DNA from: Actinomyces sp. | Lineage (GTDB): Bacteria > Actinomycetota > Actinomycetes > Actinomycetales > Actinomycetaceae | Reading direction: 5' to 3' | Assembly: GCF_029851875.1 (NCBI RefSeq) | Contig: NZ_JARKVC010000036.1 | Span: forward strand, 1 to 56,692 | DNA length: 56,692 bases | Shown here: piece by piece, positions 26,002-34,893 of the stretch | Position numbering within the stretch: position 1 is the stretch's first letter | Layout of the letters: every line of letters starts with the position of its first letter | Program-made: the position numbers and the translations under genes | The notes under the pieces: generated by a model | Database searches by the model: none | What the model was told of the DNA's origin: nothing | What the model saw: the letters and a program-made list of their open reading frames with translations, nothing else

Positions 26002-26804
26002 GCTCCCGCCTCCCCGTCCTCGGGGGCCAGGCCGACCTGGAGACGGGCCACCACGGTGTCGGCGGCCTCGTCAGCCTCCGCGCCGACGGCGGCCAGCAGG
26101 TCGTTGCGGCGCTGCCAGGCCTGGCGCACCAGCAGCCAGTACCAGTCCCAGGGCAGGGGGTGCGCCTGGCCCAGCATCCGGGTGTAGGCCCCGGTCTCCT
26201 GGGCGTCCAGGGTGGTCGCCCCGCTGGTCTCGGTGACCAGGGCGCAGGCCTGTGTCCCGTCTGACAGGGGCGTGGAGATGAGGTACATGTCAGCATCCTT
26301 TCGTGGTGCGGTGGGGGTGGGCTGGAGGGGGGCGGCCGGGGCGCCGCCCTGGATCGCGCGGGCGCGCGCCTCGATAGCAGGTAGCTGGGCGTGGTAGCGG
26401 CCCGGGCAGGCTGTGGGGAGGTGGTCGCGGTGGCCGGACAGCGGGAGGTGGCCGTGCTCGGCCCAGATCGCGGCGACGAGCCGGGCGAGGGTCTCCAGGT
26501 CACCTGCGCTCATCTCTGGCCTGCACTCGATCCCGATGCTCCAGGCGTTGGAGCCCCGGCAGTGATAGGCGGTGTCCTGGTCGCTGACCAGCTGGGTGAC
26601 GCGCCCGGCGCTGACGACGTAGTGGGCGCTGACCCTTCCCCCGGCGTTGCGGGTGCGCAGGGTATGGACCGCCTGCTCGTGGGACTGGCCGTCGGCGCCC
26701 CAGTGGTGGATGATGATCCCCCTGAGGGCGCTGGAGCGGCCGGGCGTGTAGTTGGGTGAGGCGATCACCTCGGTGACCGCCTGGTTAGGGACGATGGTGC
26801 TCAT
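25998..26804 (-). CDS. Endolysin, N-acetylmuramoyl-L-alanine amidase
   Basis: 268 residues. The N-terminal Amidase_2 (PGRP-like) domain covers about 10-145, with zinc ligands H34 (IIHHWG), H125 (SGHRD) and C133 (ACPG), and AYHC around 79-82. A Pro/Thr linker and a C-terminal domain of about 100 residues follow, probably wall-binding. It cleaves the amide between muramic acid and the stem peptide. No signal peptide, as expected with a holin next door. Confidence 0.9.
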   Translation of the reverse strand: MSTIVPNQAVTEVIASPNYTPGRSSALRGIIIHHWGADGQSHEQAVHTLRTRNAGGRVSAHYVVSAGRVTQLVSDQDTAYHCRGSNAWSIGIECRPEMSAGDLETLARLVAAIWAEHGHLPLSGHRDHLPTACPGRYHAQLPAIEARARAIQGGAPAAPLQPTPTAPRKDADMYLISTPLSDGTQACALVTETSGATTLDAQETGAYTRMLGQAHPLPWDWYWLLVRQAWQRRNDLLAAVGAEADEAADTVVARLQVGLAPEDGEAGA

Positions 26805-26813
26805 GCTCAGGCC

Positions 26814-27230
26814 TCACTTGATCCAGGTGGCGGTGCCGTAGCACCAGTTCGTGTCCCAGCTGAAGGATGCTGTCGGGAAGGCGCGGATGCTGCGCGTGTC
26901 GGCCCTGTAGACCAGAGGGGTGGCGTAGGCCCCGGCGTGGATGGTGCCCAGGGCGTACCAGTCGGCGGGGGCTGGCACGTCGTCAGGCAGGTAGCAGATC
27001 GGGAAGTGCTCACCGAGCCTGGCGTTGAACGCGCTCGGGGTCCAGCGCACGGTGAGGGAGACGGTGTGCAGGGCCCCGATGCTCAGGAGCCTTACGGAGC
27101 CGCCGTAGGCCGCCCACTTGGGCTCGATCCTCAGCGTCTTCTCTACGGGGCGTGTGAGGGCGGCCAGCTCGGCGAAGTTGTCGTTGACGTCCTTCGCGCT
27201 GGCTATCTGTCCGGGGACGAATGTCTTCAT
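26814..27230 (-). CDS. Phage structural protein, possible tail tip/minor tail
   Basis: 138 residues: MKTFVPGQIASAKDVNDNFAEL then a beta-rich C-terminal domain rich in Trp and Tyr (TVRWTPSAFNARLG; WYALGTIHAGAYATPL). The opening pattern is common in tail-fibre or virion proteins that begin by placing an N-terminal helix in a tail adaptor. No firm family. Confidence 0.5.
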   Translation of the reverse strand: MKTFVPGQIASAKDVNDNFAELAALTRPVEKTLRIEPKWAAYGGSVRLLSIGALHTVSLTVRWTPSAFNARLGEHFPICYLPDDVPAPADWYALGTIHAGAYATPLVYRADTRSIRAFPTASFSWDTNWCYGTATWIK

Positions 27231-27231
27231 C

Positions 27232-28866
27232 TCAGGTCTCCTTTCGTGTGGTCAGGTCGAGGTCGGTGCGCCAGGTGGTGGGTGTGATGTCGTGGATGAC
27301 GCGGGCGATGAGGGCCTGGGTGCGCTCCCCGCGCGCGACGCCGGTGGCGGGGGTGAGGGGGTCCAGGGCGGCGGCGTGGGCCATGGCACGGGCCTGCTGG
27401 CTGGCGCGGGTGCGGGCGCTCACGGGCCAGTAGGTGGCCTGCTCCAGCAGCGGGGCGGCGCTGGCGCGGCGCAGCAGGCGGAGGGCGGCGGCCTGGATGG
27501 AGGCGGTGTCTGAGGGGGTCATGAGGTCCACGCGCACGCTCGTGCCTCCCCAGGCGGCGGCGACGGTGGGGTCGGTGACGGTGAGCGTGGTGTCGGCCGC
27601 CCGCCACTGGCCCTGCTCGTCGGGGGCGGCGTCGTGGGTGGTGGCCTCGACGCTGGCGATCACCGTCGAGGCCCTCCAGGTGGAGGGGCCGGCCGTGTAG
27701 TAGACGACCTCCTCACCCGGGCCCGGGGTGGTGGGCTCGTCGGTGAGGGTCAGGGCGGGTGCCTGGTCTGGCAGGGTGGCCCACACCTCGACGCGCCCGT
27801 CGCGGGTGACGGCCCAGGCCCCGCCGGTGGTGGCCACCAGGGCGTCCAGGTGGGAGGCCAGGTCGGTCTCCCACACGGTGGGGCACACCGGCGCGTCGGA
27901 GGAGGAGCGCACCGTGTAGGTCAGCCCGCTGGGGGCGGAGGTCATCAGGCGGGCCAGGCGCTGCCTCCAGGTCTCGGTGCGCCCGCCCTCGGGCCGGGCC
28001 CCGTAGCGGGTGACCGCGACCAGGCGGGCCACCGCGTCGGACGCGGTGACAGTCGTGGAGCCGCGCCCGGTCTTGGCGGGGGTGGTGGACAGGTCGGTGA
28101 CCCACCCCGACCAGATCAGGGTGGAGGTGGGCCAGTGGTACAGGCGGACCGGGGTACCCCACGCCATGCCCAGGGCGCGGGGGCTGAGGTCGTCGGTGGC
28201 GGTCACGGCCAGGGTGCCTGCCTGGGCTGCCAGGACGGGGCCTGTGGCGTCCACGCCCCGTGAGGCGGACAGGCGCGTGCACGGGCCCAGGACGGGGGTC
28301 CAGCACTCGGTGAGGGTCTGGTCCTCCCAGTAGGTGGCGTCCCAGGCGCCGGCGTCCCAGACGAGGGTGCCGGGCACGGCCCTGGTGGTCTGCCAGGCGG
28401 CGCGGTCCCACCGTCCGGTGTCCCAGCGCAGGGCGGCGGTGGGGACGGGCAGCCAGGCGTCCAGGGCCAGCACGTCGGCGGGCACCGGGTCGGCGGGCAC
28501 CGTGTCCGGGGTGGTGACGGTGACGGTCACGTCCGCGCTGGCCACGCCGCTGACGTCCACGCGCACCGGCCGGGTGGTGTCCACCTCCTGGCGCACGGTG
28601 ACCCACCGGCCGGGGGTGATGACGTGCGCGTGGCCCTGGATGACGGCCGTCACGGTCGCCTGGCTGGCGCGGGCTGTGGCGTACAGGCGCAGCGCCACGG
28701 TGTGGGGGCGCCCGGGGCGCAGCAGGTCCGTGGACCAGCCCAGGGTGCCGGTGGTGCTGGTCATGGTCGTGCCCGACCGTGAGGACACGCCCGCCCAGCG
28801 GGTGTCAGACCGGGCCTCATAGACAGTGGTGCCCACCGTGGGGGCAGCCAGTGGTGCCAGGCTCAC
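27232..28866 (-). CDS. Phage minor tail protein
   Basis: 544 residues, beta-rich, many Thr/Trp/Asp repeats (ALRWDTGRWDRAAWQTTRAV; LVWDAGAWDATYWEDQ). It follows the tape measure gene with an ATGA-type overlap, the usual place for distal-tail or baseplate hub proteins. It contains domains like those of minor tail proteins in actinobacteriophages, but the exact role is not shown by sequence. Confidence 0.65.
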   Translation of the reverse strand: MSLAPLAAPTVGTTVYEARSDTRWAGVSSRSGTTMTSTTGTLGWSTDLLRPGRPHTVALRLYATARASQATVTAVIQGHAHVITPGRWVTVRQEVDTTRPVRVDVSGVASADVTVTVTTPDTVPADPVPADVLALDAWLPVPTAALRWDTGRWDRAAWQTTRAVPGTLVWDAGAWDATYWEDQTLTECWTPVLGPCTRLSASRGVDATGPVLAAQAGTLAVTATDDLSPRALGMAWGTPVRLYHWPTSTLIWSGWVTDLSTTPAKTGRGSTTVTASDAVARLVAVTRYGARPEGGRTETWRQRLARLMTSAPSGLTYTVRSSSDAPVCPTVWETDLASHLDALVATTGGAWAVTRDGRVEVWATLPDQAPALTLTDEPTTPGPGEEVVYYTAGPSTWRASTVIASVEATTHDAAPDEQGQWRAADTTLTVTDPTVAAAWGGTSVRVDLMTPSDTASIQAAALRLLRRASAAPLLEQATYWPVSARTRASQQARAMAHAAALDPLTPATGVARGERTQALIARVIHDITPTTWRTDLDLTTRKET

Positions 28867-31253
28867 GCGAGCACCCCCCCGCCACGGCGGCCGCCGTTGC
28901 GGCGCAGCCAGTCCTCCAGCGCCTGGGCGATCATGCGCCCCGTCTCAGGCGTGGGGACCAGGGACTGCACCTGGATGGTCACGTGCATCTCTCCCCAGCC
29001 CTGCGCGGTGGCGCCCGCGTCCAGGCCGGGCAGTGACAGGCCGGGCACGGCCAGGGCGGGCAGGTCCGTGCGCGCGATCTCACCGGTCAGGCCGCGCAGC
29101 GAGGCGCGCACCGCCCCGTAGCGCGACTCCAGGCCCCGCACCAGCCCCTCGATCAGGTACTGGCCAGCGGGAGTGAGGAGGCGCTTGTCCAGCGACTCCG
29201 GTCCCTTCCAGGAGGTGAGCTTGTCCGTCAGGCCGGACAGGGTGTCCTTGACGGCGCTGATCTTGGAGGTGATGCCGTTGATGAAGCCCTGGATGAGTGA
29301 CGCACCGGCGTTCCACAGGGTGGAGCCGATGCTGCCCAGTGCGCTGGCGGCCTGGCCGGGCAGGCCCCGGATGGTGGAGACCACCGAGGACACCCCGCTG
29401 GACACGGCGCTCTTGATTCCGGCCCACGCCCCCGACAGCAGGCTGCTGACGGCGGACCAGGCGCCGGACCAGATGCCCTGGACGGTGGCCATGGCGCCGG
29501 TGATGGCGCCCCTGACCATGTTGACGGCGCCGGAGACGACGCCCGTGATGCCCGCCCACACGCTGGACGCGACGCCCTTGACCGCCTCCCAGGCGCCGGA
29601 CCAGTCCCCCTGGATGAGGGCGGTGACGGCCTGGATGACGCCGCGCACGACGTCGATGGCGGTGGTCACGACGGTGGAGATGACCTGCCAGGCCCCGGAC
29701 ACGAACTGCTGGATGCCGTCCCAGATGCCCTGCCAGTTGGCGGCCACGCCCTGGAAGACGGAGACGATGAGGCGCGCGATCGGGGCGCCCACGGTGTCCC
29801 ACACCTGCTTGATGCGCTCCCACACGGCGGAGGCGTAGGCGGTGACCGCCTCCCACAGGGAGGACCAGGCGGGCAGGAACGTCCCCGTAAACCACTCTGA
29901 TACGACAGCGGCGGCGGTCTGGATGCCTGCCCACACCTGTTGCAGGACGGGCAGGGCGCTGGTGGTGAACCAGTCCACGACGGCTCTGGCTGCGTCCTGG
30001 ACGGCGCCCCAGGCGGCCTGGACGACCTCGCGGAACCTCTCGGAGTGCTGGTAGGCGTAGACCAGGCCAGCCACCAGCGCCCCGACAGCGGCCACGACGA
30101 TGCCGATGGGGTTGGCCGCCATGGCGGCGTTCAGGGCGATCACGGCGACCCTGACCGCGGTGACGATCGCCTTGACCTTGTTGACGGCCTGCCAGGCCGT
30201 CACGAAGGCCGCGACGGCCCCGGCGCCTGCCGCGAGGGCCGGGCCGAAGCCCTGGATGAAGGAGGCCAGGGCGGCGAAGGCGGGCGGGGCCTTGGTGGCG
30301 ATCCACTCGATGACCTCCTGCAGGGCGGGCAGGACGCCGTTCCTGAAGGCGTCGGCGGCGGCGCGGACGTGGGGGCCCAGGGTGGTGCGCAGCGTGTCCG
30401 CGAGCCGCCTGACGGCTGGGACGGCGGAGTCGGTGAGCCATGCCTTGACCTGCTCGACGGCGGGCCCGAGGTGCTCGGTGAGGTACCTCGCGGCGGCGGT
30501 GGCGTAGGGGAGCAGGTGGGTGCCTAGCTCGGCGGCCAGGTCGCTGACCTGGGCCCTGAGGACCTGGACCTGGTGGGCGAAGGTGTCCCCCTCACGCGCG
30601 AAGGCTCCGTGCGCGTCGGTGGTCTGCTCCATGATCAGGGCGAGGGTGGCGGCTGCCTGTGCCTCCTGGTCGAAGGAGCCGCCGACCTTCTGGAAGCCCA
30701 TCTCGGCGGCCTTGGCGTCGATGGCTGCCTGCTTGAGGCTCACGCCGTAGCGCTCGATGGGGTCCCTCTCCCCTTTCAGGGCGCTGGAGAGGGCTCCTAC
30801 GGCGTCGGCGGTGGTGCCGCCGAACATGGCGGCCATGTCAGCGCCCAGGCCGATCAGGTCGTTGGTCTTGCCGGCGAGCTGGTCCATGGGCACGCCGGCG
30901 TTCTTGAGCTGCGCGCCGATGAGGGTGCCCAGCTCCTGGTACTCGTTCCTGGTCAGGCCCACGGCGGTGGCGGCCTGGGATGCGAAGGACTTCATCTGGT
31001 CGGCGGCGTCCTTGAAGACGGCCTCGATGGCGCCGGTTGACTGCTCCAGGTCGGCGGCGGCGCTGATGGACTTCGCGCCGATGGCTGCGGCGGCCGCCCC
31101 GGCGGCGGCCCCGACCCTGGCCAGGACGCCGATGGCGGCCTTGCCGGCGTCGGCGAGCCTGGTCAGGCCGGTCTCCTTGGCCAGCCACCGGAAGGCCCTG
31201 GAGAACTGCTTGGTGTCGGCGACGACACTGACCTTGACGACGTGTCCGGCCAC
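28863..31253 (-). CDS. Phage tail tape measure protein
   Basis: 796 residues, the longest phage gene. The N-terminal TMP domain (VVADTKQFSRAFRWLAKE; SISAAADLEQSTGAIEAVFKDAADQMK; GGTTADAVGALSSALKGERDP) is followed by hydrophobic segments and Trp-containing repeats (IQGDWSGAWEAVKGVASSVW). Its length sets tail length; at roughly 0.15 nm per residue the tail would be about 120 nm. GTG start at 31253, five bases after the downstream chaperone ORF stop. Confidence 0.92.
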   Translation of the reverse strand: MAGHVVKVSVVADTKQFSRAFRWLAKETGLTRLADAGKAAIGVLARVGAAAGAAAAAIGAKSISAAADLEQSTGAIEAVFKDAADQMKSFASQAATAVGLTRNEYQELGTLIGAQLKNAGVPMDQLAGKTNDLIGLGADMAAMFGGTTADAVGALSSALKGERDPIERYGVSLKQAAIDAKAAEMGFQKVGGSFDQEAQAAATLALIMEQTTDAHGAFAREGDTFAHQVQVLRAQVSDLAAELGTHLLPYATAAARYLTEHLGPAVEQVKAWLTDSAVPAVRRLADTLRTTLGPHVRAAADAFRNGVLPALQEVIEWIATKAPPAFAALASFIQGFGPALAAGAGAVAAFVTAWQAVNKVKAIVTAVRVAVIALNAAMAANPIGIVVAAVGALVAGLVYAYQHSERFREVVQAAWGAVQDAARAVVDWFTTSALPVLQQVWAGIQTAAAVVSEWFTGTFLPAWSSLWEAVTAYASAVWERIKQVWDTVGAPIARLIVSVFQGVAANWQGIWDGIQQFVSGAWQVISTVVTTAIDVVRGVIQAVTALIQGDWSGAWEAVKGVASSVWAGITGVVSGAVNMVRGAITGAMATVQGIWSGAWSAVSSLLSGAWAGIKSAVSSGVSSVVSTIRGLPGQAASALGSIGSTLWNAGASLIQGFINGITSKISAVKDTLSGLTDKLTSWKGPESLDKRLLTPAGQYLIEGLVRGLESRYGAVRASLRGLTGEIARTDLPALAVPGLSLPGLDAGATAQGWGEMHVTIQVQSLVPTPETGRMIAQALEDWLRRNGGRRGGGVLA

Positions 31254-31257
31254 GTCC

Positions 31258-31413
31258 TCACCTCCCCGTCTGGTGTCTGGCTTGTCGGGTCTTGAGTAGG
31301 CGGATGATGGCGTCCGCCTCCTCGATGGTCAGCAGGTCTCGGGCCTGCCAGGGCGGGATGTGCGCGTCCACGGCGAGCACGGCGAGGGTGTCGAGGTGGG
31401 CGCGCCGTCTCAT
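31258..31413 (-). CDS. Second tail assembly chaperone ORF (G-T 'T' part)
   Basis: 51 residues if started at ATG 31413, which overlaps the upstream stop (ATGA). It is helical (LAVLAVDAHIPPWQARDLLTIEEADAIIRLL) with no domain hit by eye. Its place between the first chaperone ORF and the tape measure is where tailed phages make a -1 frameshift product. The sequence G-GGG-GAA just before the upstream stop could allow a -1 slip into this frame. Either re-initiation or frameshifting could express it. Confidence 0.65.
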   Translation of the reverse strand: MRRRAHLDTLAVLAVDAHIPPWQARDLLTIEEADAIIRLLKTRQARHQTGR

Positions 31414-31703
31414 TCCCCCGCCGGGTCCTCCTCGTCGGTGACGATGAGGGCCATGGCCTGGTCGATGGTCAGGTGCTCGGCGGCCTCCTGGGCGGCCTCC
31501 CAGGTGGGGTACTGGTGGGTGCGGGCCAGGACGACTCCGGCCAGGACCATGAGCGGGGCGGCCATGGGCTCGCCGTCCTGGCCGAAGGAGGCCAGGGAGG
31601 TGCCTGAGCGGCGCTCGAAGTAGGCGATCTCGCCCAGGGTGAGGTCGTTGACGCGCACGGGGGTGACGTCGGTCAGGTCAGGCAGGACGGGGGTGGTGGT
31701 CAT
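31410..31703 (-). CDS. Tail assembly chaperone (G part)
   Basis: 97 residues: VNDLTLGEIAYFERRSGTSLASFG and an acidic end (VTDEEDPAGE). The motif and position before the tape measure fit the HK97 gp14/lambda G family that coats the tape measure during tail assembly. It ends at the candidate slippery site. Confidence 0.72.
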   Translation of the reverse strand: MTTTPVLPDLTDVTPVRVNDLTLGEIAYFERRSGTSLASFGQDGEPMAAPLMVLAGVVLARTHQYPTWEAAQEAAEHLTIDQAMALIVTDEEDPAGE

Positions 31704-31723
31704 GATCGGGTCCTTCTCTCGGG

Positions 31724-32128
31724 TTACCAGTTGTGCTTGTCGAGCAGGTCCTTGATGCCCTCACCGAAGCCGGTGAAGGTTCTGGGCCTGAGGCGTTCCT
31801 CGGCGACGGACAGGAAGCGGGGGCCGGAGGTGGCGTCTGGGCCCCAGTGGCGCACGCCGGCGTAGGGCAGGCGGGATCGGGTGCCCACGCGTACGCGTAC
31901 GGCTCGCTTGGAGCGTGAGGGCCTGATGCCGGCGGCCAGGCGTCCGCTGTCGTGGGGGGCGAGGGTGCGGGCGAGGGCGGCGATGGGCAGGCCGAGCCGG
32001 TAGGTGAGGTCCTTCAGGTCCTGGGCGGCCACGCCCACGGCCTCAGCGTCCCTGAGCAGGGGCTTGATGCCGGTGACGGCCACGGAGCCGCCGTCGAGCT
32101 TGACGTGGCCGTCCAGGACGCCTGTCAC
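31724..32128 (-). CDS. Head-tail joining / tail completion protein (HK97 gp10-like)
   Basis: 134 residues from GTG at 32128 (GTGA overlap with the tail tube gene). LRDAEAVGVAAQDLKDLTYRLGLPIAALARTLAPHDSGRLAAGIRPS and PYAGVRHWGPD resemble the HK97-gp10 family of tail-completion proteins. Order differs slightly from lambda-like phages, as it follows rather than precedes the tail tube gene. Confidence 0.6.
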   Translation of the reverse strand: MTGVLDGHVKLDGGSVAVTGIKPLLRDAEAVGVAAQDLKDLTYRLGLPIAALARTLAPHDSGRLAAGIRPSRSKRAVRVRVGTRSRLPYAGVRHWGPDATSGPRFLSVAEERLRPRTFTGFGEGIKDLLDKHNW

Positions 32129-32586
32129 GCCTCGTCCTCGGCCGCGCCGGTGCCCAGGGTGGAGTCGGTGGTGACCTTCTCGGGCTCGCCCTCCAGGGTC
32201 CACTCGAACTCGAAGGTGGCGCCCTTGGTGTCGCCCGCCTCGGAGGAGATCGGGGGCCTGGAGCCGATCTTGACCCGCCCCTTGAAGTGAGGCTTGTTGG
32301 CGGTGGCGGTCTTGTTGCCCAGGGGTGCGAGGACGAAGAGCACGGTCTTGCCCGCGTTGGCCCAGGCCATCTCCCAGAACGACCCGGTGTCGAAGGAGAC
32401 GATGGCGGTGCCCTTCAGGGTCCAGGTGGAGGCTGCTCCCCCGTGGGCGTCGGCGAAGGTGAGCACGTCCTTGTCGCCGTCGGCGGGTGCGAGCTCGAAC
32501 TTGCCGATGTCGCACCAGTAGTCCTTGCCGTTGATGTCCAGGCCGAGGGTCGAGCCGAGGACGCGGGTGTTCTTGGTCACTGCCAT
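32125..32586 (-). CDS. Major tail tube protein
   Basis: 153 residues from ATG at 32586. Seen: TRVLGSTLGLDINGKDYWCDIGKFEL, SFDTGSFWEMAWANAGKTVLFVLAPLG and FEFEWTLEGEPE, matching the beta-sandwich phage tail tube pattern, with an acidic C-terminus. Position upstream of the tail chaperones agrees. Confidence 0.8.
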   Translation of the reverse strand: MAVTKNTRVLGSTLGLDINGKDYWCDIGKFELAPADGDKDVLTFADAHGGAASTWTLKGTAIVSFDTGSFWEMAWANAGKTVLFVLAPLGNKTATANKPHFKGRVKIGSRPPISSEAGDTKGATFEFEWTLEGEPEKVTTDSTLGTGAAEDEA

Positions 32587-32597
32587 GGTGTGGCTCC

Positions 32598-32966
32598 TTA
32601 GATGGTGGTGGTCAGGGTGATGGTGGAGGCGAGGTATCGCTGCTGGTCGGTGGAGGTGACGGTGGTGTAGGTCTCGACCGTGGGCACCCACTGGGCCCAC
32701 AGGCCCTCGATGACCTGGTCGGTGTGCTCGTCGAGGCGCTCCAGGGCCAGGGGGCCGTCCGTGGGGGCCTCGATGACGTTGGCGGTCAGCCGGACCACGA
32801 CGCCGCCCATGAGGGTGTCTGAGGGCTCGGCCAGGGGGGTGCCCTCGGTGATGACCACGCATGGCGGCTCCAGGCGCTCGGGCACCGACGCGATCACGGG
32901 CAGGTCCGTGGCCTCCTGGAGGGCGGCGGCGGCCAGGGCGCGGGCGGTGGCGATGGGGCCGCTCAT
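32598..32966 (-). CDS. Tail terminator-like protein
   Basis: 122 residues: helix at the N-terminus (ATARALAAAALQEATDLPVIASVPERLEPPCVVI), then alternating strands (VVVRLTANVIEAPTDGPLALERLDEHTDQVIEGLW). The pattern and place between the head connector and the tube protein fit minor tail/terminator proteins of lambda gpU type. Confidence 0.6.
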   Translation of the reverse strand: MSGPIATARALAAAALQEATDLPVIASVPERLEPPCVVITEGTPLAEPSDTLMGGVVVRLTANVIEAPTDGPLALERLDEHTDQVIEGLWAQWVPTVETYTTVTSTDQQRYLASTITLTTTI

Positions 32967-33292
32967 GCGATGGCCAGGGGCAGGTAGGGGGCGAGCAGGG
33001 GGCGGGCTGCGACCATGGCGTCGCGGGCCACGCGCACGGCCGCCACCCCGTCCAGGTCCCCGTAGGACTTGATGCCGTTGGGGGCGGACTTGCGGTGGTA
33101 GAGCTCGGCGGCTACCTCCATGACGGCGCGGGCGCGGGTCTCCTCCGGCACCTGGCAGGCCCTGACGTGCTGGTCCACGGCCTGGCGTGCGACGCTCACG
33201 CAGCCTCGCAGGTAGTCGGTGACCGGGACTCCGCCGACGTAGGCGGCGAGGTCCTGGGCCAGCACGTCGTCCGTGGTCGGTGCGGCGCTCAC
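32963..33292 (-). CDS. Head-tail connector protein (HK97 gp6-like)
   Basis: 109 residues from GTG at 33292, overlapping the capsid stop (GTGA). All-helical, with LAQDLAAYVGG, VTDYLRGCVSVARQAVDQHV and ELYHRKSAPNGI, as in gp6-type adaptor proteins that sit under the portal. Confidence 0.68.
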   Translation of the reverse strand: MSAAPTTDDVLAQDLAAYVGGVPVTDYLRGCVSVARQAVDQHVRACQVPEETRARAVMEVAAELYHRKSAPNGIKSYGDLDGVAAVRVARDAMVAARPLLAPYLPLAIA

Positions 33293-34893
33293 GCGGTGGC
33301 CTTGAGGGGGATGAGGGCGGTGGGGATCTCGGTGGCCCATGCGCTGTAGCGGTAGACGGAGTAGTCCTTGGTGAGGTTGATGATGTTCTCGTCCTGCAGC
33401 TGGACCAGGCTGGTCTCGTAGGAGCGGATGGCGGCGGAGTTGTAGAAGGCTCCGGTGACGCCGGTGCCGAGCTGGTCCTTGACCTGCCGCAGGTTGGGGG
33501 TGACGGTCAGGCCGACCAGGTTGCCGCTCAGGCCGGTGAGGTTCATGGTCCCGGCGGTGTTGGCGCCGGTGTTGGACACGCTCATCAGGGGTCGGCCGTC
33601 GGCGCCGGTGAGGGCGGCCAGGGTCTTGAAGGTCGCCTTGTCGACGATGAGGCCGTCCAGGCTCAGGGCCTGGTCCGCGAAGGCGGCGGCGGCGTCGACC
33701 ACGAGGGCCGACAGGTCTGCCCAGGTGGTGGAGGGAAGTGTCAGGGCCGCTGCGGCCTGGGCCTTGACGGCGGTGGCGAAGACGCTGGCGAAGGCGGCGG
33801 CGGAGGCCTTTCCGGCGGCCAGGGCCATGCCCTCGAGGTGGCGGCTGAGGATGTTGACCTCTGTGCGCTCGATGGCCTGGCGGCTCAGGGAGGTGTATCC
33901 GCCGAAGGTGCGGATGGGGGCGGTGGCGTTCTTGGTGGTGAGCTTGCCGAGCACGAGGTCGTCGCCCTCGTTGGCCTGCTCGGTGACGGCGATGGTGCTG
34001 GTGTCCAGCTCGGTGTAGGACAGGCGCATGCCGGTGGAGGGCAGGGAGCCGGTGGAGAACAGGTTCTTGAGCGGGTCGGTCTGGTTGTACAGGCGGGTCA
34101 GGTCGCCGATCCAGGTGGGTGTGGTGGTGTTGGCGTCGGCGGAGGAGGTCGTGCCGTCCCAGGCGCGGGCGACCATGGTGTCGTAGGCGCGGATGGTGTC
34201 GGTGTCCTTGCCCGTGGCCAGGTCCTTGAGCCACTGGCCGGCCTCGCGGGTGTCGGTGGGGGTGGCGGTGGGGGTGGGGGTGGTGCGCAGGAACGCCAGG
34301 TCGCGGCGCACGTCGGCCAGGTCCTCCTGGACGGCGGCCACGCTGTCCTGGACGGTGGCCAGGGTCTCGCGGGTGTCGGTGGGGGTGCTGGTTGTGGTGT
34401 CCATGTCGGTCTCCTCGGTGTGGCGTACGTTGGTGATGGTGGCGGTGGGGTAGGCGGGGAAGGGGACGACGGAGACCTCGCGCACGCGGATGCGCTCCTG
34501 GGTGCGCAGGTACCCGGTCTCGTCCTCGGTGTCTGTCCACTCGATCTCCTCGAAGCCGATGGACATGCGGGCGATGACGCCGTCGCGCAGGAGGGTCAGG
34601 GCCTCGTCTCCTGCGGGTGTGCGGGAGATGCGGGCGGTGATGTGGTAGCCGTCGTCGTCGCTGTGGGAGGCGGTGACAACGCCGATGGGGTCGCGGTGGC
34701 GTGAGAAGAGCTTGACGGTGTCGTCCTCGGGCTCGGTGACGGCGCCGGGGGCGATGACCTCGCGCAGCCCGGGGCAGATCTCGGTCTCCACGCCGTAGGG
34801 GACGGCGAGGCCCTCGACCTCGCGGGCGTCGTCGTCGGGGTCGGCCCTGTGCGTGAGCCGGACTTGGAAGGATCGGGTTTGCAGGTCAGTCAC
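33289..34893 (-). CDS. Fused HK97-type prohead protease and major capsid protein
   Basis: 534 residues. Residues 1 to about 165 are a prohead serine protease with candidate catalytic H66 (LFSRHRDPIG), S111 (RMSIGFE) and E139 (VREVSVVPFPAYP). A coiled delta-like segment (about 165-215, ETLATVQDSVAAVQEDLADVRRDL) follows, then an HK97-fold capsid (about 220-534: DLTRLYNQTDPLKNLF; QAIERTEVNIL; GAFYNSAAIRSYETSLV). Most phages encode these separately; here maturation must free the capsid from its own protease. GTG start at 34893 overlaps the portal stop. Confidence 0.88.
   Translation of the reverse strand: MTDLQTRSFQVRLTHRADPDDDAREVEGLAVPYGVETEICPGLREVIAPGAVTEPEDDTVKLFSRHRDPIGVVTASHSDDDGYHITARISRTPAGDEALTLLRDGVIARMSIGFEEIEWTDTEDETGYLRTQERIRVREVSVVPFPAYPTATITNVRHTEETDMDTTTSTPTDTRETLATVQDSVAAVQEDLADVRRDLAFLRTTPTPTATPTDTREAGQWLKDLATGKDTDTIRAYDTMVARAWDGTTSSADANTTTPTWIGDLTRLYNQTDPLKNLFSTGSLPSTGMRLSYTELDTSTIAVTEQANEGDDLVLGKLTTKNATAPIRTFGGYTSLSRQAIERTEVNILSRHLEGMALAAGKASAAAFASVFATAVKAQAAAALTLPSTTWADLSALVVDAAAAFADQALSLDGLIVDKATFKTLAALTGADGRPLMSVSNTGANTAGTMNLTGLSGNLVGLTVTPNLRQVKDQLGTGVTGAFYNSAAIRSYETSLVQLQDENIINLTKDYSVYRYSAWATEIPTALIPLKATA

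Noticed and set aside
33280..34704. 474-residue plus-strand frame opposite the capsid gene
   Set aside because: Gly/Val/Asp-rich low-complexity translation typical of antisense to a GC-rich gene; the opposite strand has a complete protease-capsid.
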